DNA from: CALJTV01 sp034435835
GTDB lineage: Bacteria; Chloroflexota; Dehalococcoidia; GIF9; UBA5629
Direction: 5' to 3'
Length of the DNA: 64,000 nt
Assembly (NCBI GenBank): GCA_034435835.1
Contig: DAOTWF010000002.1
Location: forward strand, 70,920-134,919
Shown: one piece after another, positions 1 to 9,517 of the stretch
Position numbering within the stretch: the first letter of the stretch is position 1
Layout: every line of letters begins with the position of its first letter
Notes under the pieces: generated by a model
Told to the model about the DNA's origin: nothing
Database searches by the model: none
Seen by the model: only the letters and a program-made list of their open reading frames with translations
Made by a program: the position numbers and the translations under genes

Positions 1-171
1 GCAAACGAAGGATTGCCGGACTGTCTCAAAACAACCTGCTGGACAACAGATGGTACTATCATGGGCATCAGGCACCGCGAATACCCCGTGGAAGGCGTAC
101 AGTTCCATCCTGAGTCGTTCATGACAGAAAACGGCAAAGAAATTTTGAAAAATTTCTTGAAAATGGGGTGA
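1..171 (+). CDS. trpG: Anthranilate synthase component II, C-terminal end (partial)
   Basis: Open from base 1 to TGA at 169-171, so only the last 56 residues are in the window. The stretch VEGVQFHPES is the hallmark of class I glutamine amidotransferases and carries the His and Glu of the Cys-His-Glu triad; the nucleophilic Cys lies upstream of the window. TrpG supplies ammonia from glutamine to TrpE to make anthranilate. Its stop overlaps the GTG start of trpD (GTGA), so the two are translationally coupled. pabA is a possible alternative name, but the following trpDCFBA genes favour trpG. Confidence 0.9.
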   Translation, partial: ANEGLPDCLKTTCWTTDGTIMGIRHREYPVEGVQFHPESFMTENGKEILKNFLKMG

Positions 172-1190
172 AGGGCATGATCAAAGAGGCTATTTCGATG
201 TTAGTTAGCGGGCAATCGCTGACTACAGAACAGGCAGCACAGGTAATGCGTGAGATAATGGATGGTGAAGCCACTCCCGCCCAGCTTGGAGCTTTCCTCG
301 CTGCCCTGCGATTAAAGGGGGAAACGGTAGAAGAAATCGTAGGGCTGGCGAAGACAATGAGGGGAAAAGCCGTCCCTGTAAGCACAACTAGTATGGTGGT
401 CGATACCTGTGGCACCGGCGGCGATGGCTCGAACACCTTCAATATCTCGACCGCAGCAGCCATTGTCGCTGCCGCAGCCGGGGTCAAAATAGCCAAGCAC
501 GGCAATCGGGCCATGAGCAGCCAGTGCGGCAGCGCCGACGTCCTAGAAGCGCTTGGAGTTCACATAAATCTGACTGCCGAACAAGTAGCAAAGTGTATTG
601 AGCAGACAGGCATTGGTTTTTTGTTTGCACCCAACTTTCACCCGGCTATGAAACACGCCGCCGCTCCCAGGCGCGAGATCGGTATCCGCACCGTGTTCAA
701 CATTCTGGGCCCTCTCACCAATCCAGCAAATGCCCGAGCACAGGTTTTGGGAGTCGCTGATATCTCCCTAACAGAAAAACTGGCGAGAGCACTGGCACAT
801 CTGGGCTGCCAACATGCACTGGTAGTACACGGGGAGGACGGCTTAGACGAAGTCACCCTGACGGGCAAGACATTTATCTGCCAGATAAAGGAGGGAAAAA
901 CAACCACTTACACCATCACTCCGGAAGACTTGGGGTTGCCTTATACGAGCAAGGAAAAATTGAAAGGCGGTAACCCGCAGGAAAATGCCGAACTGTTACG
1001 CAGCATCCTCAGCGGTTCCAGGGGGCCACAGCGTGATGTGGTGCTGGCTAACGCTGCAGCCGTGCTTGTTGTGGCAGATAAAGCAAAAACACTCAGGGAA
1101 GGAGTGCCTCTGGCTGCAGAGGTAATCGATACCGGACGGGCATTGCTGAAACTCAAAGAGCTGATAGATTTCACCCAGAAGATGAATTAG
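168..1190 (+). CDS. trpD: Anthranilate phosphoribosyltransferase
   Basis: 340 residues, the usual length. It transfers phosphoribose from PRPP to anthranilate, the second tryptophan step. The PRPP-binding glycine loop GTGGDGSNTFN lies at residues 82-92, followed by KHGNR (about 109-113) and the SADVLEALG segment typical of TrpD. The GTG start overlaps the upstream trpG stop by two bases; an in-frame ATG at 177 (M4) is an alternative. First complete gene of the trpDCFBA block; 10 bp separate it from trpC. Confidence 0.97.
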   Translation: MKGMIKEAISMLVSGQSLTTEQAAQVMREIMDGEATPAQLGAFLAALRLKGETVEEIVGLAKTMRGKAVPVSTTSMVVDTCGTGGDGSNTFNISTAAAIVAAAAGVKIAKHGNRAMSSQCGSADVLEALGVHINLTAEQVAKCIEQTGIGFLFAPNFHPAMKHAAAPRREIGIRTVFNILGPLTNPANARAQVLGVADISLTEKLARALAHLGCQHALVVHGEDGLDEVTLTGKTFICQIKEGKTTTYTITPEDLGLPYTSKEKLKGGNPQENAELLRSILSGSRGPQRDVVLANAAAVLVVADKAKTLREGVPLAAEVIDTGRALLKLKELIDFTQKMN

Positions 1191-1200
1191 CAAAAGGGAC

Positions 1201-1986
1201 ATGTCTGCACTTCTTTCTCATATCGTATCCAATAAACTCCAAGAGTTGGATTACAGCAAACGGGTGGTGCCGCTTACAGAGATAAGGCAGATGGCAATAG
1301 ACCAGCCACCCCCTCTGGACTTCGCTTCAGCCATCGAGGGTAACGACTTAAAACTGATTGCAGAGGTGAAAAAAGCATCGCCATCCAGGGGTATAATTCG
1401 CAAAGATTTCGACCCGTGTGCCATAGCTAAAATTTATGTAAACAGTGGTGCTACCGCCATATCTGTACTCACGGAAAACAGATATTTCGGCGGGAATTTG
1501 AGTCATCTAAAGGAGATAAAACAGTCACTCCCCAGACCGGTTCCGCTCCTGAGGAAAGACTTCATCCTCGACCCCTATCAGGTCTATGAGTCTCGTGCCC
1601 ACGGTGCTGACAGCCTGTTGCTCATCGTACAAATTCTTAGCCAGACACAACTAATGGAACTCCTCGGTCTGAGCCACGAAATAGATATGGATTGCCTTGT
1701 TGAAGTGCACAACGAAACCGAACTGGAGACAGCAATTCACAGCGGTGCCAGGATCATCGGCATCAACAATCGCGACCTGCTGACCTTCCAGACCGATCTC
1801 TCGACCACTGAGCGACTGCGGCCGTTGATACCACATGGCCTTCTGGTGGTCAGTGAAAGCGGTATTAAAGGGCGTCCTGACATCGAGAGGCTACAAAAGC
1901 TAAAAATCAATGCCGTCCTCGTAGGTGAAGCATTGATGTCTGCACCTGACATAGCAGCCAAGATTAAGGAAATGTTTAACCCGTGA
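1201..1986 (+). CDS. trpC: Indole-3-glycerol phosphate synthase
   Basis: 261 residues, a single-domain TIM barrel of normal size. It closes the ring of carboxyphenylaminodeoxyribulose phosphate to indole glycerol phosphate. The signature IAEVKKASPSRG near residues 53-64 holds the first catalytic lysine, and LLRKDFILDPYQV (about 116-128) holds the second. GEALM near the C-terminus is part of the phosphate site. It is not fused to trpF, unlike in enterobacteria. The stop overlaps the next gene's start (GTGA). Confidence 0.97.
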   Translation: MSALLSHIVSNKLQELDYSKRVVPLTEIRQMAIDQPPPLDFASAIEGNDLKLIAEVKKASPSRGIIRKDFDPCAIAKIYVNSGATAISVLTENRYFGGNLSHLKEIKQSLPRPVPLLRKDFILDPYQVYESRAHGADSLLLIVQILSQTQLMELLGLSHEIDMDCLVEVHNETELETAIHSGARIIGINNRDLLTFQTDLSTTERLRPLIPHGLLVVSESGIKGRPDIERLQKLKINAVLVGEALMSAPDIAAKIKEMFNP

Positions 1987-2690
1987 TCAAGATCAAAGTC
2001 TGCGGGATAACAGAGCTGGAGCACGCGCTGGCAGCCAGCGAGCACGGTGCCGACTTTATCGGGCTGGTCTTTGCCCCCAGCCACCGTAAAATTTCGCTTG
2101 AAAAAGCTAGCCAAATCGTCTCCGTCATTCGCCGCCTGAGCCCACGGCCACAGATCGTCGGGGTATTCGCCAACGAAAATATAGACCTTGTAAATCAGAC
2201 CGCTGAGTTTCTTTGCCTTGATTGGGTGCAACTCAGCGGTACCGAGTCCTTGGACTACTGCACACTGGTCAGCCGCCCCATCATCAAAACAATACATGTT
2301 TCCAGTGACAACACTGCCGAGAACATCATCGAAGCTATCGAAACCGGATATAATTCCCTGTCGCAGGATAAGCTGGTCTACCTGCTTGACACCAAAGGAA
2401 AAGACTGCTACGGTGGCACTGGAAAGACGTTTGACTGGACACTTGCTGAACAGGTGTCCCTTCAGTTTCCCATCATGGTTGCTGGCGGGCTGACGGTCGA
2501 TAATGTTGCCACCTTAATCAAGAGGGTCAAACCGTTCGGTATCGATGTATCCTCAGGCGTGGAGAGAGAAGGTAAGAAGGACGTGGCTAAAATTGCCCGC
2601 TTTATACGAGTGGCGAGAGAAGCCGAAGCCACTAGCCAAATCTGCAAAATACCATTCCCCACGAGAGGAGGTAACCATAACAGTGTCTGA
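1983..2690 (+). CDS. trpF: Phosphoribosylanthranilate isomerase
   Basis: 235 residues, slightly longer than typical (about 205) because of a C-terminal tail that runs over the trpB start. It performs the Amadori rearrangement of phosphoribosylanthranilate. KVCGIT at residues 5-10 contains the catalytic cysteine; LLDTKGKDCYGGTGKTFDW carries the catalytic aspartate and the glycine-rich phosphate loop; VAGGLTVDNV and GIDVSSGVE are also family hallmarks. GTG start at 1983 overlaps the trpC stop; the 3' end overlaps the chosen trpB start by 8 bp. Confidence 0.95.
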   Translation: MIKIKVCGITELEHALAASEHGADFIGLVFAPSHRKISLEKASQIVSVIRRLSPRPQIVGVFANENIDLVNQTAEFLCLDWVQLSGTESLDYCTLVSRPIIKTIHVSSDNTAENIIEAIETGYNSLSQDKLVYLLDTKGKDCYGGTGKTFDWTLAEQVSLQFPIMVAGGLTVDNVATLIKRVKPFGIDVSSGVEREGKKDVAKIARFIRVAREAEATSQICKIPFPTRGGNHNSV

Positions 2691-3867
2691 CAAGAAAGGG
2701 TATTTCGGTGAATATGGTGGTCGTTTTGTCCCGGAAACACTCATACCTGCGCTTGAAGAGCTGGAATCAGCATACGAAAAGGCAAGGAAAAGCCCTGCTT
2801 TCTGGACGCAGTTTGAATCACTGTGCCGGGACTATGCAGGAAGACCCACCCCACTATATTTAGCCGAAAGACTGAGCGAGCACTGCAAAGGCGCCAGGAT
2901 TTACCTCAAAAGAGAAGATCTGGCACATACCGGTGCCCACAAGATCAACAACGCACTGGGACAGGGACTGCTGGCAAAAATCATGGGGAAGACGAGAATA
3001 ATTGCTGAGACCGGTGCTGGGCAACATGGTGTTGCCACTGCTGCAGTCTGCGCCAAGCTGGGGCTTGAGTGTATTATATATATGGGAGAGGAAGACATGC
3101 ACCGCCAGTCCTTGAATGTCTTCCGCATGAGGCTTATGGGTGCCGAAGTAAGGTCTGTAAACACAGGCAGCCGCACGCTGAAGGACGCCATTAACGAAGC
3201 CATAAGAGATTGGGTTACCAATGTCACCACCACTTACTATCTTCTCGGCTCAGCAGTTGGGCCTCACCCTTATCCAACTATAGTCCGTGACTTCCAGTCA
3301 GTGATAGGAATGGAGACTAGGGAACAAATCTTGGCTAAATGCGGAAGGCTTCCCGACTACATAGTGGCTTGTGTTGGTGGTGGCAGCAATGCCATCGGCA
3401 TCTTCCATCCCTTTTTAAATGATGAGCAGGTAAAGCTCATCGGCGTTGAGGCAGCCGGAAGAGGACTGGCAACCGGGAAGCACGCGGCAACGCTGGCTGG
3501 GGGGAAAATAGGTGTACTCCATGGCGCCAAATCGTACGTCCTCCAGGACAGGCACGGTCAAATCCTTGAGACACATAGCATCTCTGCTGGATTAGACTAC
3601 CCAGGTGTTGGTCCCGAGCATAGCTATCTGAAGGATATCAGGCGTGCCACATATGTCGCCGCCACTGATGATGAGGCGCTAGAAGGGTTCAAACTTCTGT
3701 GCTACACCGAAGGTATACAGCCCGCTCTGGAGCCAGCTCACGCCATCTTTTACGCTGCCAGACTGGCTGGCACGCTGAACCATGAAGACATAATCATTGT
3801 AAACCTGTCAGGGCGCGGTGATAAAGACATAAGTATTGTGGCTGACGCCTTAGAGGCAAAACAATGA
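2683..3867 (+). CDS. trpB: Tryptophan synthase beta chain
   Basis: 394 residues from a GTG start at 2683. The frame is open further upstream to 2545, but the strong Shine-Dalgarno GAGGAGGT at 2665-2672 and the family's usual N-terminus (GYFGEYGGRFVPETL) fix the start at 2683. HTGAHKINNALGQG holds the PLP lysine at residue 87, and CVGGGSNAIG is the phosphate cradle. It condenses indole and serine to tryptophan with TrpA. The stop overlaps trpA (ATGA). Confidence 0.97.
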   Translation: MSDKKGYFGEYGGRFVPETLIPALEELESAYEKARKSPAFWTQFESLCRDYAGRPTPLYLAERLSEHCKGARIYLKREDLAHTGAHKINNALGQGLLAKIMGKTRIIAETGAGQHGVATAAVCAKLGLECIIYMGEEDMHRQSLNVFRMRLMGAEVRSVNTGSRTLKDAINEAIRDWVTNVTTTYYLLGSAVGPHPYPTIVRDFQSVIGMETREQILAKCGRLPDYIVACVGGGSNAIGIFHPFLNDEQVKLIGVEAAGRGLATGKHAATLAGGKIGVLHGAKSYVLQDRHGQILETHSISAGLDYPGVGPEHSYLKDIRRATYVAATDDEALEGFKLLCYTEGIQPALEPAHAIFYAARLAGTLNHEDIIIVNLSGRGDKDISIVADALEAKQ

Positions 3868-4679
3868 GCAGGATATCGGCAGTCTTTGAAAGAGGACGTG
3901 TAGCACTGATCCCCTACATCACTATGGGCTATCCCACAATTGAAGCCTCGACCAGAATAGCCGGACTCCTTGCCAGAAGTGGTAGCGACATTATCGAGCT
4001 TGGCATCCCGTTTTCCGACCCCTTGGCTGATGGTGTGACCATCCAGAGGGCAAGCTTCAAGGCGCTGCGGAACGGGGTCACTCCAGGGCTGTGCTTCGAG
4101 CTGGCTAGGCAAATGAGCCGGAGCATCACCACACCGCTGATATTCATGACCTATTTCAACCCTATATTAAACTATGGACTAAAGAGGTTTTGCCGGGACT
4201 GTGCCCTGTCCGGTGTAGATGGGCTGATAGTCCCTGACTTGCCGCCTGATGAGGGCTCAGAGTTGGAAAGGGCTGCCATAGACCAGGGCATCGACCTTAT
4301 TTACCTGCTCCCACCCACCTGCACAGAGGAGCGGATTAAACTCGTGGCAGAGCACTCCCGAGGGTTCATATATCTGGTATCGGTGACCGGTGTTACCGGC
4401 GCCAGGGACAGATTACCCGCCGACCTTGAGGATTTCATCACTAGGGTCAGAGGAATAGCTAAAATGCCACTGTGTGTGGGGTTCGGCATATCCGCACCGG
4501 AACAAGCAAGGTTGGTTGCCAGAATAGCCGATGGGGTGATCATAGGAAGTAAGATAATCCAACTCCTAGACCGTGAAGACGAATTCAAATCGATGGCAGC
4601 CTTTGTTGCAGAACTAAGAAACAGCCTTGATAACGCTGCAAAGAATAGAGAGACGTCAATTACCGATAGAATGGGCTAG
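3864..4679 (+). CDS. trpA: Tryptophan synthase alpha chain
   Basis: 271 residues, full length. It cleaves indole glycerol phosphate and passes indole to TrpB through the intersubunit tunnel. IIELGIPFSDPLADG carries the two catalytic acids (Glu45 and Asp56 in this numbering), and YLVSVTGVTGAR is the phosphate-binding loop. ATGA overlap with trpB indicates translational coupling, as expected for subunits made in equal amounts. Last gene of the trp operon; it faces the tmRNA gene on the other strand only 8 bp away. Confidence 0.97.
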   Translation: MSRISAVFERGRVALIPYITMGYPTIEASTRIAGLLARSGSDIIELGIPFSDPLADGVTIQRASFKALRNGVTPGLCFELARQMSRSITTPLIFMTYFNPILNYGLKRFCRDCALSGVDGLIVPDLPPDEGSELERAAIDQGIDLIYLLPPTCTEERIKLVAEHSRGFIYLVSVTGVTGARDRLPADLEDFITRVRGIAKMPLCVGFGISAPEQARLVARIADGVIIGSKIIQLLDREDEFKSMAAFVAELRNSLDNAAKNRETSITDRMG

Positions 4680-4687
4680 CAGGAACT

Positions 4688-5034
4688 TGGTGGAGGCGGG
4701 GGAGAGTTGAACTCCCCGTCCAGAAGAAGGTTGCCAGAATCACCTACAGGCTTAGTCAGCTGCTCAATCTCGCCCAGCTACCATCCGCTGACCGCTAATA
4801 GCCAGGCCAGTCGATAGCTCTTAGCCGCCCCCTATCGACGTCGGGAACGGTGCACCCTAACTTTTCGGCACCCAGTCCCGACCCATCAGGGCGAGGTCAG
4901 GCTGGATGTGCAGCCCTAATTAGGCTGCGATCGGAACTGCTTCGGCAGTTGTCTTTTGCCACCTGTTTAACGAGGTTGATGGCACCTCGGCCTGCTATTC
5001 TGTAGGCCTTCCCCTGTCGACGCCTCGCGCCCCC
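4688..5034 (-). ncRNA. ssrA: Transfer-messenger RNA (tmRNA)
   Basis: About 347 nt. The 5' end GGGGGCG pairs with the 3' end CGCCTCC followed by an encoded ACCA, and a tRNA-like T arm (GGAGTTCAACTCTCC) sits just before it. The mRNA-like part contains an open stretch ending in TAA at 4920-4922 with the last codons reading AEAVPIAA, a hydrophobic tail as expected for a degradation tag. Placement directly downstream of smpB on the same strand supports the call. The exact resume codon is not certain. Confidence 0.93.
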
Positions 5035-5057
5035 AAATGCGACAGAACCTACAGTTG

Positions 5058-5513
5058 TTAACGTCTGCGACGCAGAGCGTGCCCTATTTCCCTTTTCGCC
5101 TCACGACGAGCTATCGTCTCCCTTTTGTCGTGAAGCCTCTTACCTTTGGCAACACCCAGCTCTATTTTCGCCACCCGATTTTTAATATACAGCCTCAAGG
5201 GGATCAAAGTCAAACCTTTTCTGCTTACCAGACCAGAGAATTCGTCTATCTGGTGACGATGCAATAAGAGCTTACGCGGTCGGTTCGGGTCATGGTTCTG
5301 ATAGCTGCCCGGCTGGTAGGCCGCAATATGCGAATTGTATAGCCATAGCTCCCCATTCTCAGGCTTAGCATAGGCATCACGAATATTTACCCTGCCCATT
5401 CTGATTGACTTGATTTCAGTGCCTTTCAGGGCAATCCCTGCCTCTACGGTTTCGAGGATGTGATAATCGTGATATGCCTTTCTATTAACTGTTATCGTCT
5501 GTATCTCCGCCAT
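5058..5513 (-). CDS. smpB: SsrA-binding protein SmpB
   Basis: 151 residues. Binds tmRNA and mimics the missing anticodon arm during rescue of stalled ribosomes. NRKAYHDYHI, AGIALKGTEIKSIR and the IAAY/HDP(N)RPRKLLLH segments are the conserved beta-barrel core. The basic tail (KREIGHALRRRR) is the part that enters the decoding centre. ATG start at 5513. Located 23 bp upstream of its RNA partner on the same strand. Confidence 0.97.
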   Translation of the reverse strand: MAEIQTITVNRKAYHDYHILETVEAGIALKGTEIKSIRMGRVNIRDAYAKPENGELWLYNSHIAAYQPGSYQNHDPNRPRKLLLHRHQIDEFSGLVSRKGLTLIPLRLYIKNRVAKIELGVAKGKRLHDKRETIARREAKREIGHALRRRR

Positions 5514-5639
5514 ATATGATAAAATTTTACCACTGTTAGTCCGGATAATATAGGACGGTTTGCTCTCTCATTACCGACCCCATACCTGTGAGCAGGGCAA
5601 AGCGACAGGTCTCCGGCCAGATTATAGGGGGTAAGCATT

Positions 5640-6149
5640 ATGTCGACCGCTAACAAGTACTGGCTGATAATAGTGGGCATTCTTTTGCTAGCTAGCTTTA
5701 TTACGGGCAGCGTATTACTAACAATCAAACTCAGACAGCACCACCCCGTGGAAATCTCTATTTCGGAAAGCGCCGTACTTGAACGCACAGGGCAGATCTA
5801 TGTTGATGGAGCAGTAACCTGCCCCGGGTTCTACGCCCTTAACCAAGGTGACACTATAGAAAGCGTTGTGCTGGCTGCCGGGGTGTCGCCCGATGCTGAC
5901 TGGAACCACATAAAACTGTATATACCTAGGGCTGGTGAAACAAGGCAGACACAGAAGGTCAACCTCAACCTTGCTGAAGCCTGGCTGATCAGTGCGCTAC
6001 CCGGTATCGGATCGGAAACAGCACAAGCTATTGTTGACTACCGCAACCAGCATGGTCCGTTCCGCCGAATCGAAGAGCTGCTTCGCGTAAAAGGCATCGG
6101 CACCACAACATTGAACAGGATCAGAGGTCTAGTGACATTAGAGGAATGA
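5640..6149 (+). CDS. comEA: ComEA-like competence DNA-binding protein
   Basis: 169 residues. One N-terminal membrane anchor (about 8-28, WLIIVGILLLASFITGSVL), then an SLBB domain (about 52-105, VDGAVTCPGFYALNQGDTI) and a helix-hairpin-helix pair (about 108-169) with LPGIG and VKGIG turns. This is the standard architecture of the extracytoplasmic double-stranded DNA receptor of natural transformation. Shine-Dalgarno AGGGGGT lies just before ATG 5640. It is followed 4 bp later by comEC. Confidence 0.93.
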   Translation: MSTANKYWLIIVGILLLASFITGSVLLTIKLRQHHPVEISISESAVLERTGQIYVDGAVTCPGFYALNQGDTIESVVLAAGVSPDADWNHIKLYIPRAGETRQTQKVNLNLAEAWLISALPGIGSETAQAIVDYRNQHGPFRRIEELLRVKGIGTTTLNRIRGLVTLEE

Positions 6150-6153
6150 GCGG

Positions 6154-8589
6154 GTGATACTACTCTATCTCAGCGCTGCCTGGATATCAGGTATATATCT
6201 GGGCTCCAGATTATATGTGACGCTAGCCCTTCTTTCAATCACAGTTATACCCCTCCTGCTCCTGCCGTTTCTATCGAGGTGTCGGAAACACCTTCTTGTA
6301 ACGGCCTTCTGCCTCCTGGCTCTCATCGGCGGTGGCCTGCGCTTTCAGGACAGCTTGCCAAGTATAGATGAAGGATACCTGCAATTCTACAATGACAAAG
6401 GGACAGTCCAAGTTACCGGGATGGTATGCACCGAACCAGAAAAAAGGGGGAATAGCATCATCTTCCAGTTCACTGCCACAGAAATCCAGACTACTGACGA
6501 AAACAGAAAAATTAGGGGCAAAGCCCTTGTCCTCTGCCCTGGTCATTCAAACTACCACTATGGCGATATACTGACAATATCCGGGGAACCACAGACACCG
6601 CCGGAAATAGGTGACTTCGACTATAGAGCTTACTTGGCACAGCAAGGCATTTATTCTCTGATATCTTACCCACAGATAAAACTTGTGGCGTCTGACAAAG
6701 GCTTTAAGCCGCTGTCATGGGTATATTCCGCAAGGACGCACCTTGCACAGAATTTGTCCCAAGCCTTGCCCGAGCCACAGGCATCGGTGGCCCAAGCCCT
6801 TCTGCTCGGATTGAGAACCAGCATACCGCGTTACCTGCAGGACGCATTTTCCCAGGCTGGCACAGCGCATCTGCTGGCGATATCAGGACTGCACCTCAGC
6901 ATAATCATCGGGATGGTCACCGGTACGGCGATATGGCTTTTCGGCAGGCGTCGCTATATATACGTGTGGCTTGCTCTGGCAGCTATATGGATTTATGCCA
7001 CCGTCACAGCTATGCGGCCACCCATCGTTAGAGGTGCCATCATGGGTAGCATGTTCCTGATAGCTGAATATCTGGGACGGCCAGGCAGCGCAACTACTGC
7101 ACTTGCTTTTGCTGCCGCGGTAATGTCAGCCTTCAATCCGCAAATCTTGTGGAACGCTAGCTTCCAGTTAAGTTTTCTTGCGATGGCTGGACTGATAATA
7201 CTGGCACCACAATTTCAAGCTTTTGGCAGAAGGAACTTAAATATTTTGGCAGTCAAAAACACTACTGCGGCATCGCTGTCAAACCTCGTTCTCGTTGTCG
7301 ATAGCCTCGCAGTGACGTCAGCCGCCATCCTAGCAACCTGCCCCGTCATCGCCTACCATTTTGGTACCATTTCCTTTGTTAGCCTGCCCGCCACCTTCTT
7401 CGCTCTGCTGGCCCTGCCCGGGACAATAACCACAGCAGGTTTGGTAAGTCTCATTGGGTTAGCGATACCACTGCTCAGCGATCTACTGAGCTGGATAGCT
7501 TGGGTTTTCCTCAGCTATTTCATTTTTGTAGCCCAGATATACAATGCCATACCATTCAGCCATAGCGGGTTACCACAATTACATCTGTGGCAGGTGCTGG
7601 GCTATTATCTCATGCTGGCAGGACTTCTTGCAGCCATCAGACACAGGGTACGAATAGCCGACTTTAGCAATAGATTATTTCCCAAAATTAAAACCCTCGG
7701 CAGCAGACTAGCTGGTCTGCCTTTAAGAAGACTTGCAAGATGGAGCGTAATCTGCCTTTTGCTGGGGAACATCATCGCCTGGGCAATGGTGGCGACCATT
7801 CCGGACGATAAATTACATGTCAGCATACTGGACGTGGGCCAGGGTGATGCCATCCTGATTCAGACACCGAACCTGCAAAATATTCTGATTGATGGTGGTC
7901 CCGATCCCGAAGCCATAAAGCTTCAACTGGACAAGAAAATACCCTTCTGGCAGAGAACGATTGACCTAGTGGTGCTCACCCAGCCACAATCAGACCACCT
8001 TACCGGCCTCATTGGGGTGGTACAGAAATACAAGATACCACTTATCCTGGAACCGGGCATAAATTCCAACACTGCACTTTACCAAGAATGGCTCAGGATC
8101 ATACACAGCAGAGGTATCAAAACCGAGACCGCCCATGAAGGGCAGGAAATTAAACTTGGTGATAACATCACACTGGAAGTGTTGCATCCACCGACATCCG
8201 GGCTACTGGAAACAACCAACCGGGTTGATGACAATGGACTAGTGTTACGGCTGACTTGGAAAAGGATAAGCTTCTTGTTCACCGCAGATATCAGCAAAGA
8301 GGCCGAGTGGTACCTTATTGCCCAGCGGGAGAATCTTCGAAGCACGGTGTTAAAAGTCGCCCATCATGGCAGCAAGACTGCCACCTCGGCAGAGTTTTTA
8401 AGCGTGGTCGACCCCAAAGTCGCAGTTATTTCAGTCGCCGCAAATAATAGGTTTGGTCATCCCCACGCCGAAACACTGGACAGGCTTTTCGGCAGGCTGG
8501 ATAAAGAGAAAGTATTTTTGACTTCACAGCACGGGACTATTGAGTTTATCAGCGATGGTCAGCATCTATGGGTCAAATGCAGTAAATAA
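6154..8589 (+). CDS. comEC: ComEC/Rec2 DNA uptake channel
   Basis: 811 residues with the full three-part architecture: N-terminal DUF4131 region with helices, central multi-helix competence domain (about 200-510; HLLAISGLHLSIIIG is the signature), and a C-terminal metallo-beta-lactamase domain (about 550-811) with LDVGQGDAILIQ, LTQPQSDHLTG and VAHHGSK. In the HxHxDH position the sequence is QPQSDH, so the first His residues of the metal site are replaced. Carries single-stranded DNA across the membrane. GTG start at 6154, 4 bp after comEA. Confidence 0.95.
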   Translation: MILLYLSAAWISGIYLGSRLYVTLALLSITVIPLLLLPFLSRCRKHLLVTAFCLLALIGGGLRFQDSLPSIDEGYLQFYNDKGTVQVTGMVCTEPEKRGNSIIFQFTATEIQTTDENRKIRGKALVLCPGHSNYHYGDILTISGEPQTPPEIGDFDYRAYLAQQGIYSLISYPQIKLVASDKGFKPLSWVYSARTHLAQNLSQALPEPQASVAQALLLGLRTSIPRYLQDAFSQAGTAHLLAISGLHLSIIIGMVTGTAIWLFGRRRYIYVWLALAAIWIYATVTAMRPPIVRGAIMGSMFLIAEYLGRPGSATTALAFAAAVMSAFNPQILWNASFQLSFLAMAGLIILAPQFQAFGRRNLNILAVKNTTAASLSNLVLVVDSLAVTSAAILATCPVIAYHFGTISFVSLPATFFALLALPGTITTAGLVSLIGLAIPLLSDLLSWIAWVFLSYFIFVAQIYNAIPFSHSGLPQLHLWQVLGYYLMLAGLLAAIRHRVRIADFSNRLFPKIKTLGSRLAGLPLRRLARWSVICLLLGNIIAWAMVATIPDDKLHVSILDVGQGDAILIQTPNLQNILIDGGPDPEAIKLQLDKKIPFWQRTIDLVVLTQPQSDHLTGLIGVVQKYKIPLILEPGINSNTALYQEWLRIIHSRGIKTETAHEGQEIKLGDNITLEVLHPPTSGLLETTNRVDDNGLVLRLTWKRISFLFTADISKEAEWYLIAQRENLRSTVLKVAHHGSKTATSAEFLSVVDPKVAVISVAANNRFGHPHAETLDRLFGRLDKEKVFLTSQHGTIEFISDGQHLWVKCSK

Positions 8590-8779
8590 CATGGAAGACA
8601 TGAGCACTCTGGATGCCGCTGGCACAACCCACCTGGGTATATCATAGTGCACACTACACATTAGTCCCGACGAGTGGTAAGAAATTAGTCACAGTTGCAA
8701 AACCAGATTTGAAACCGGCACCAAAGACATTGACACCCCAAGAAGCAAAACGGTATTTTTTAGCTGCGCCAGAACGTCG

Positions 8780-9517
8780 ATGTATACTGCAAAAGCACCA
8801 GTTGAAGGGCAGGCACAGCTCAGTAACAGAAAGAGAGAACAAGCCCTGCAAATAACTGCTTCTCTACCCCTGAAATCCAAAAACCTCCTAGAAAAAATCA
8901 TCATTACCTCAAGTCTGTTGAGCAGGGAGCTTATACTTCGAGGTAATAACCGCGAAGTAAGGCTGGTTAACACAATTCTGACCTCTGCCTGGAACCTTTG
9001 GAACGAAATGTCTACCATTATCGATACAGCCACTCTGGAAACAGAAGGGCTCCATTTACATTTTCAGCCAGTGGCTGTCAACACAATAGTCCACAATATC
9101 CTGGACCAGATACTTCCAAAACTTCAAAGCCGCCAGCAGGTGCTAACCTTAAAATTATCACCCAAGTCGTGCAGAGTCAGAGCAGACCAACTAAGACTGG
9201 AGCAGATTTTGCTCGCCATACTATCAAATGTCAGTCAGAACACGGCCCCACGCGGCAGCATCTACATCTCGACTACGGAACAAAACAAGACCACGACCAT
9301 AAAAATCTGGGGGGAGCCCTTGGCTGCAGACAGCAGCACACCAGATACACCTTATGATCGGACAGAATACAACAGAGATAGGTCGGCTTCTAGTCCAACT
9401 ACGGAGCTTGCGTTGTGCAAATATTTGACCAAACTTCACAAGGGTAAATTATGGCTGCCAGGCGAAACAACTCCCGGTAACGCCTTTGTGGTAGTCCTCC
9501 CTTCCATCGGCAATTGA
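8780..9517 (+). CDS. Degenerate histidine-kinase-like protein
   Basis: 245 residues as read from ATG 8780; no good ribosome site, so the true start is uncertain. Residues about 75-245 align by eye to the end of a HisKA dimerisation region and a HATPase domain: the LHLHFQPV..VNTIV stretch, RVRADQLRLEQILLAILSNVSQNT (N box) and ALCKYLTKLHKGKLWLPGE (G2/G3 region). The phosphoacceptor His is absent, the D-x-G-x-G box is lost, and GLGL is TELAL. Likely a non-catalytic relic or an actively decaying gene. Overlapping frames upstream (8591, 8613) may be broken N-terminal pieces. Confidence 0.6.
   Translation: MYTAKAPVEGQAQLSNRKREQALQITASLPLKSKNLLEKIIITSSLLSRELILRGNNREVRLVNTILTSAWNLWNEMSTIIDTATLETEGLHLHFQPVAVNTIVHNILDQILPKLQSRQQVLTLKLSPKSCRVRADQLRLEQILLAILSNVSQNTAPRGSIYISTTEQNKTTTIKIWGEPLAADSSTPDTPYDRTEYNRDRSASSPTTELALCKYLTKLHKGKLWLPGETTPGNAFVVVLPSIGN

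Noticed and set aside
8613..8855. 80-codon frame overlapping the start of the kinase-like gene
   Set aside because: Different frame from the kinase-like gene, no start signal, no family pattern. Kept only as a possible broken N-terminus of that gene.
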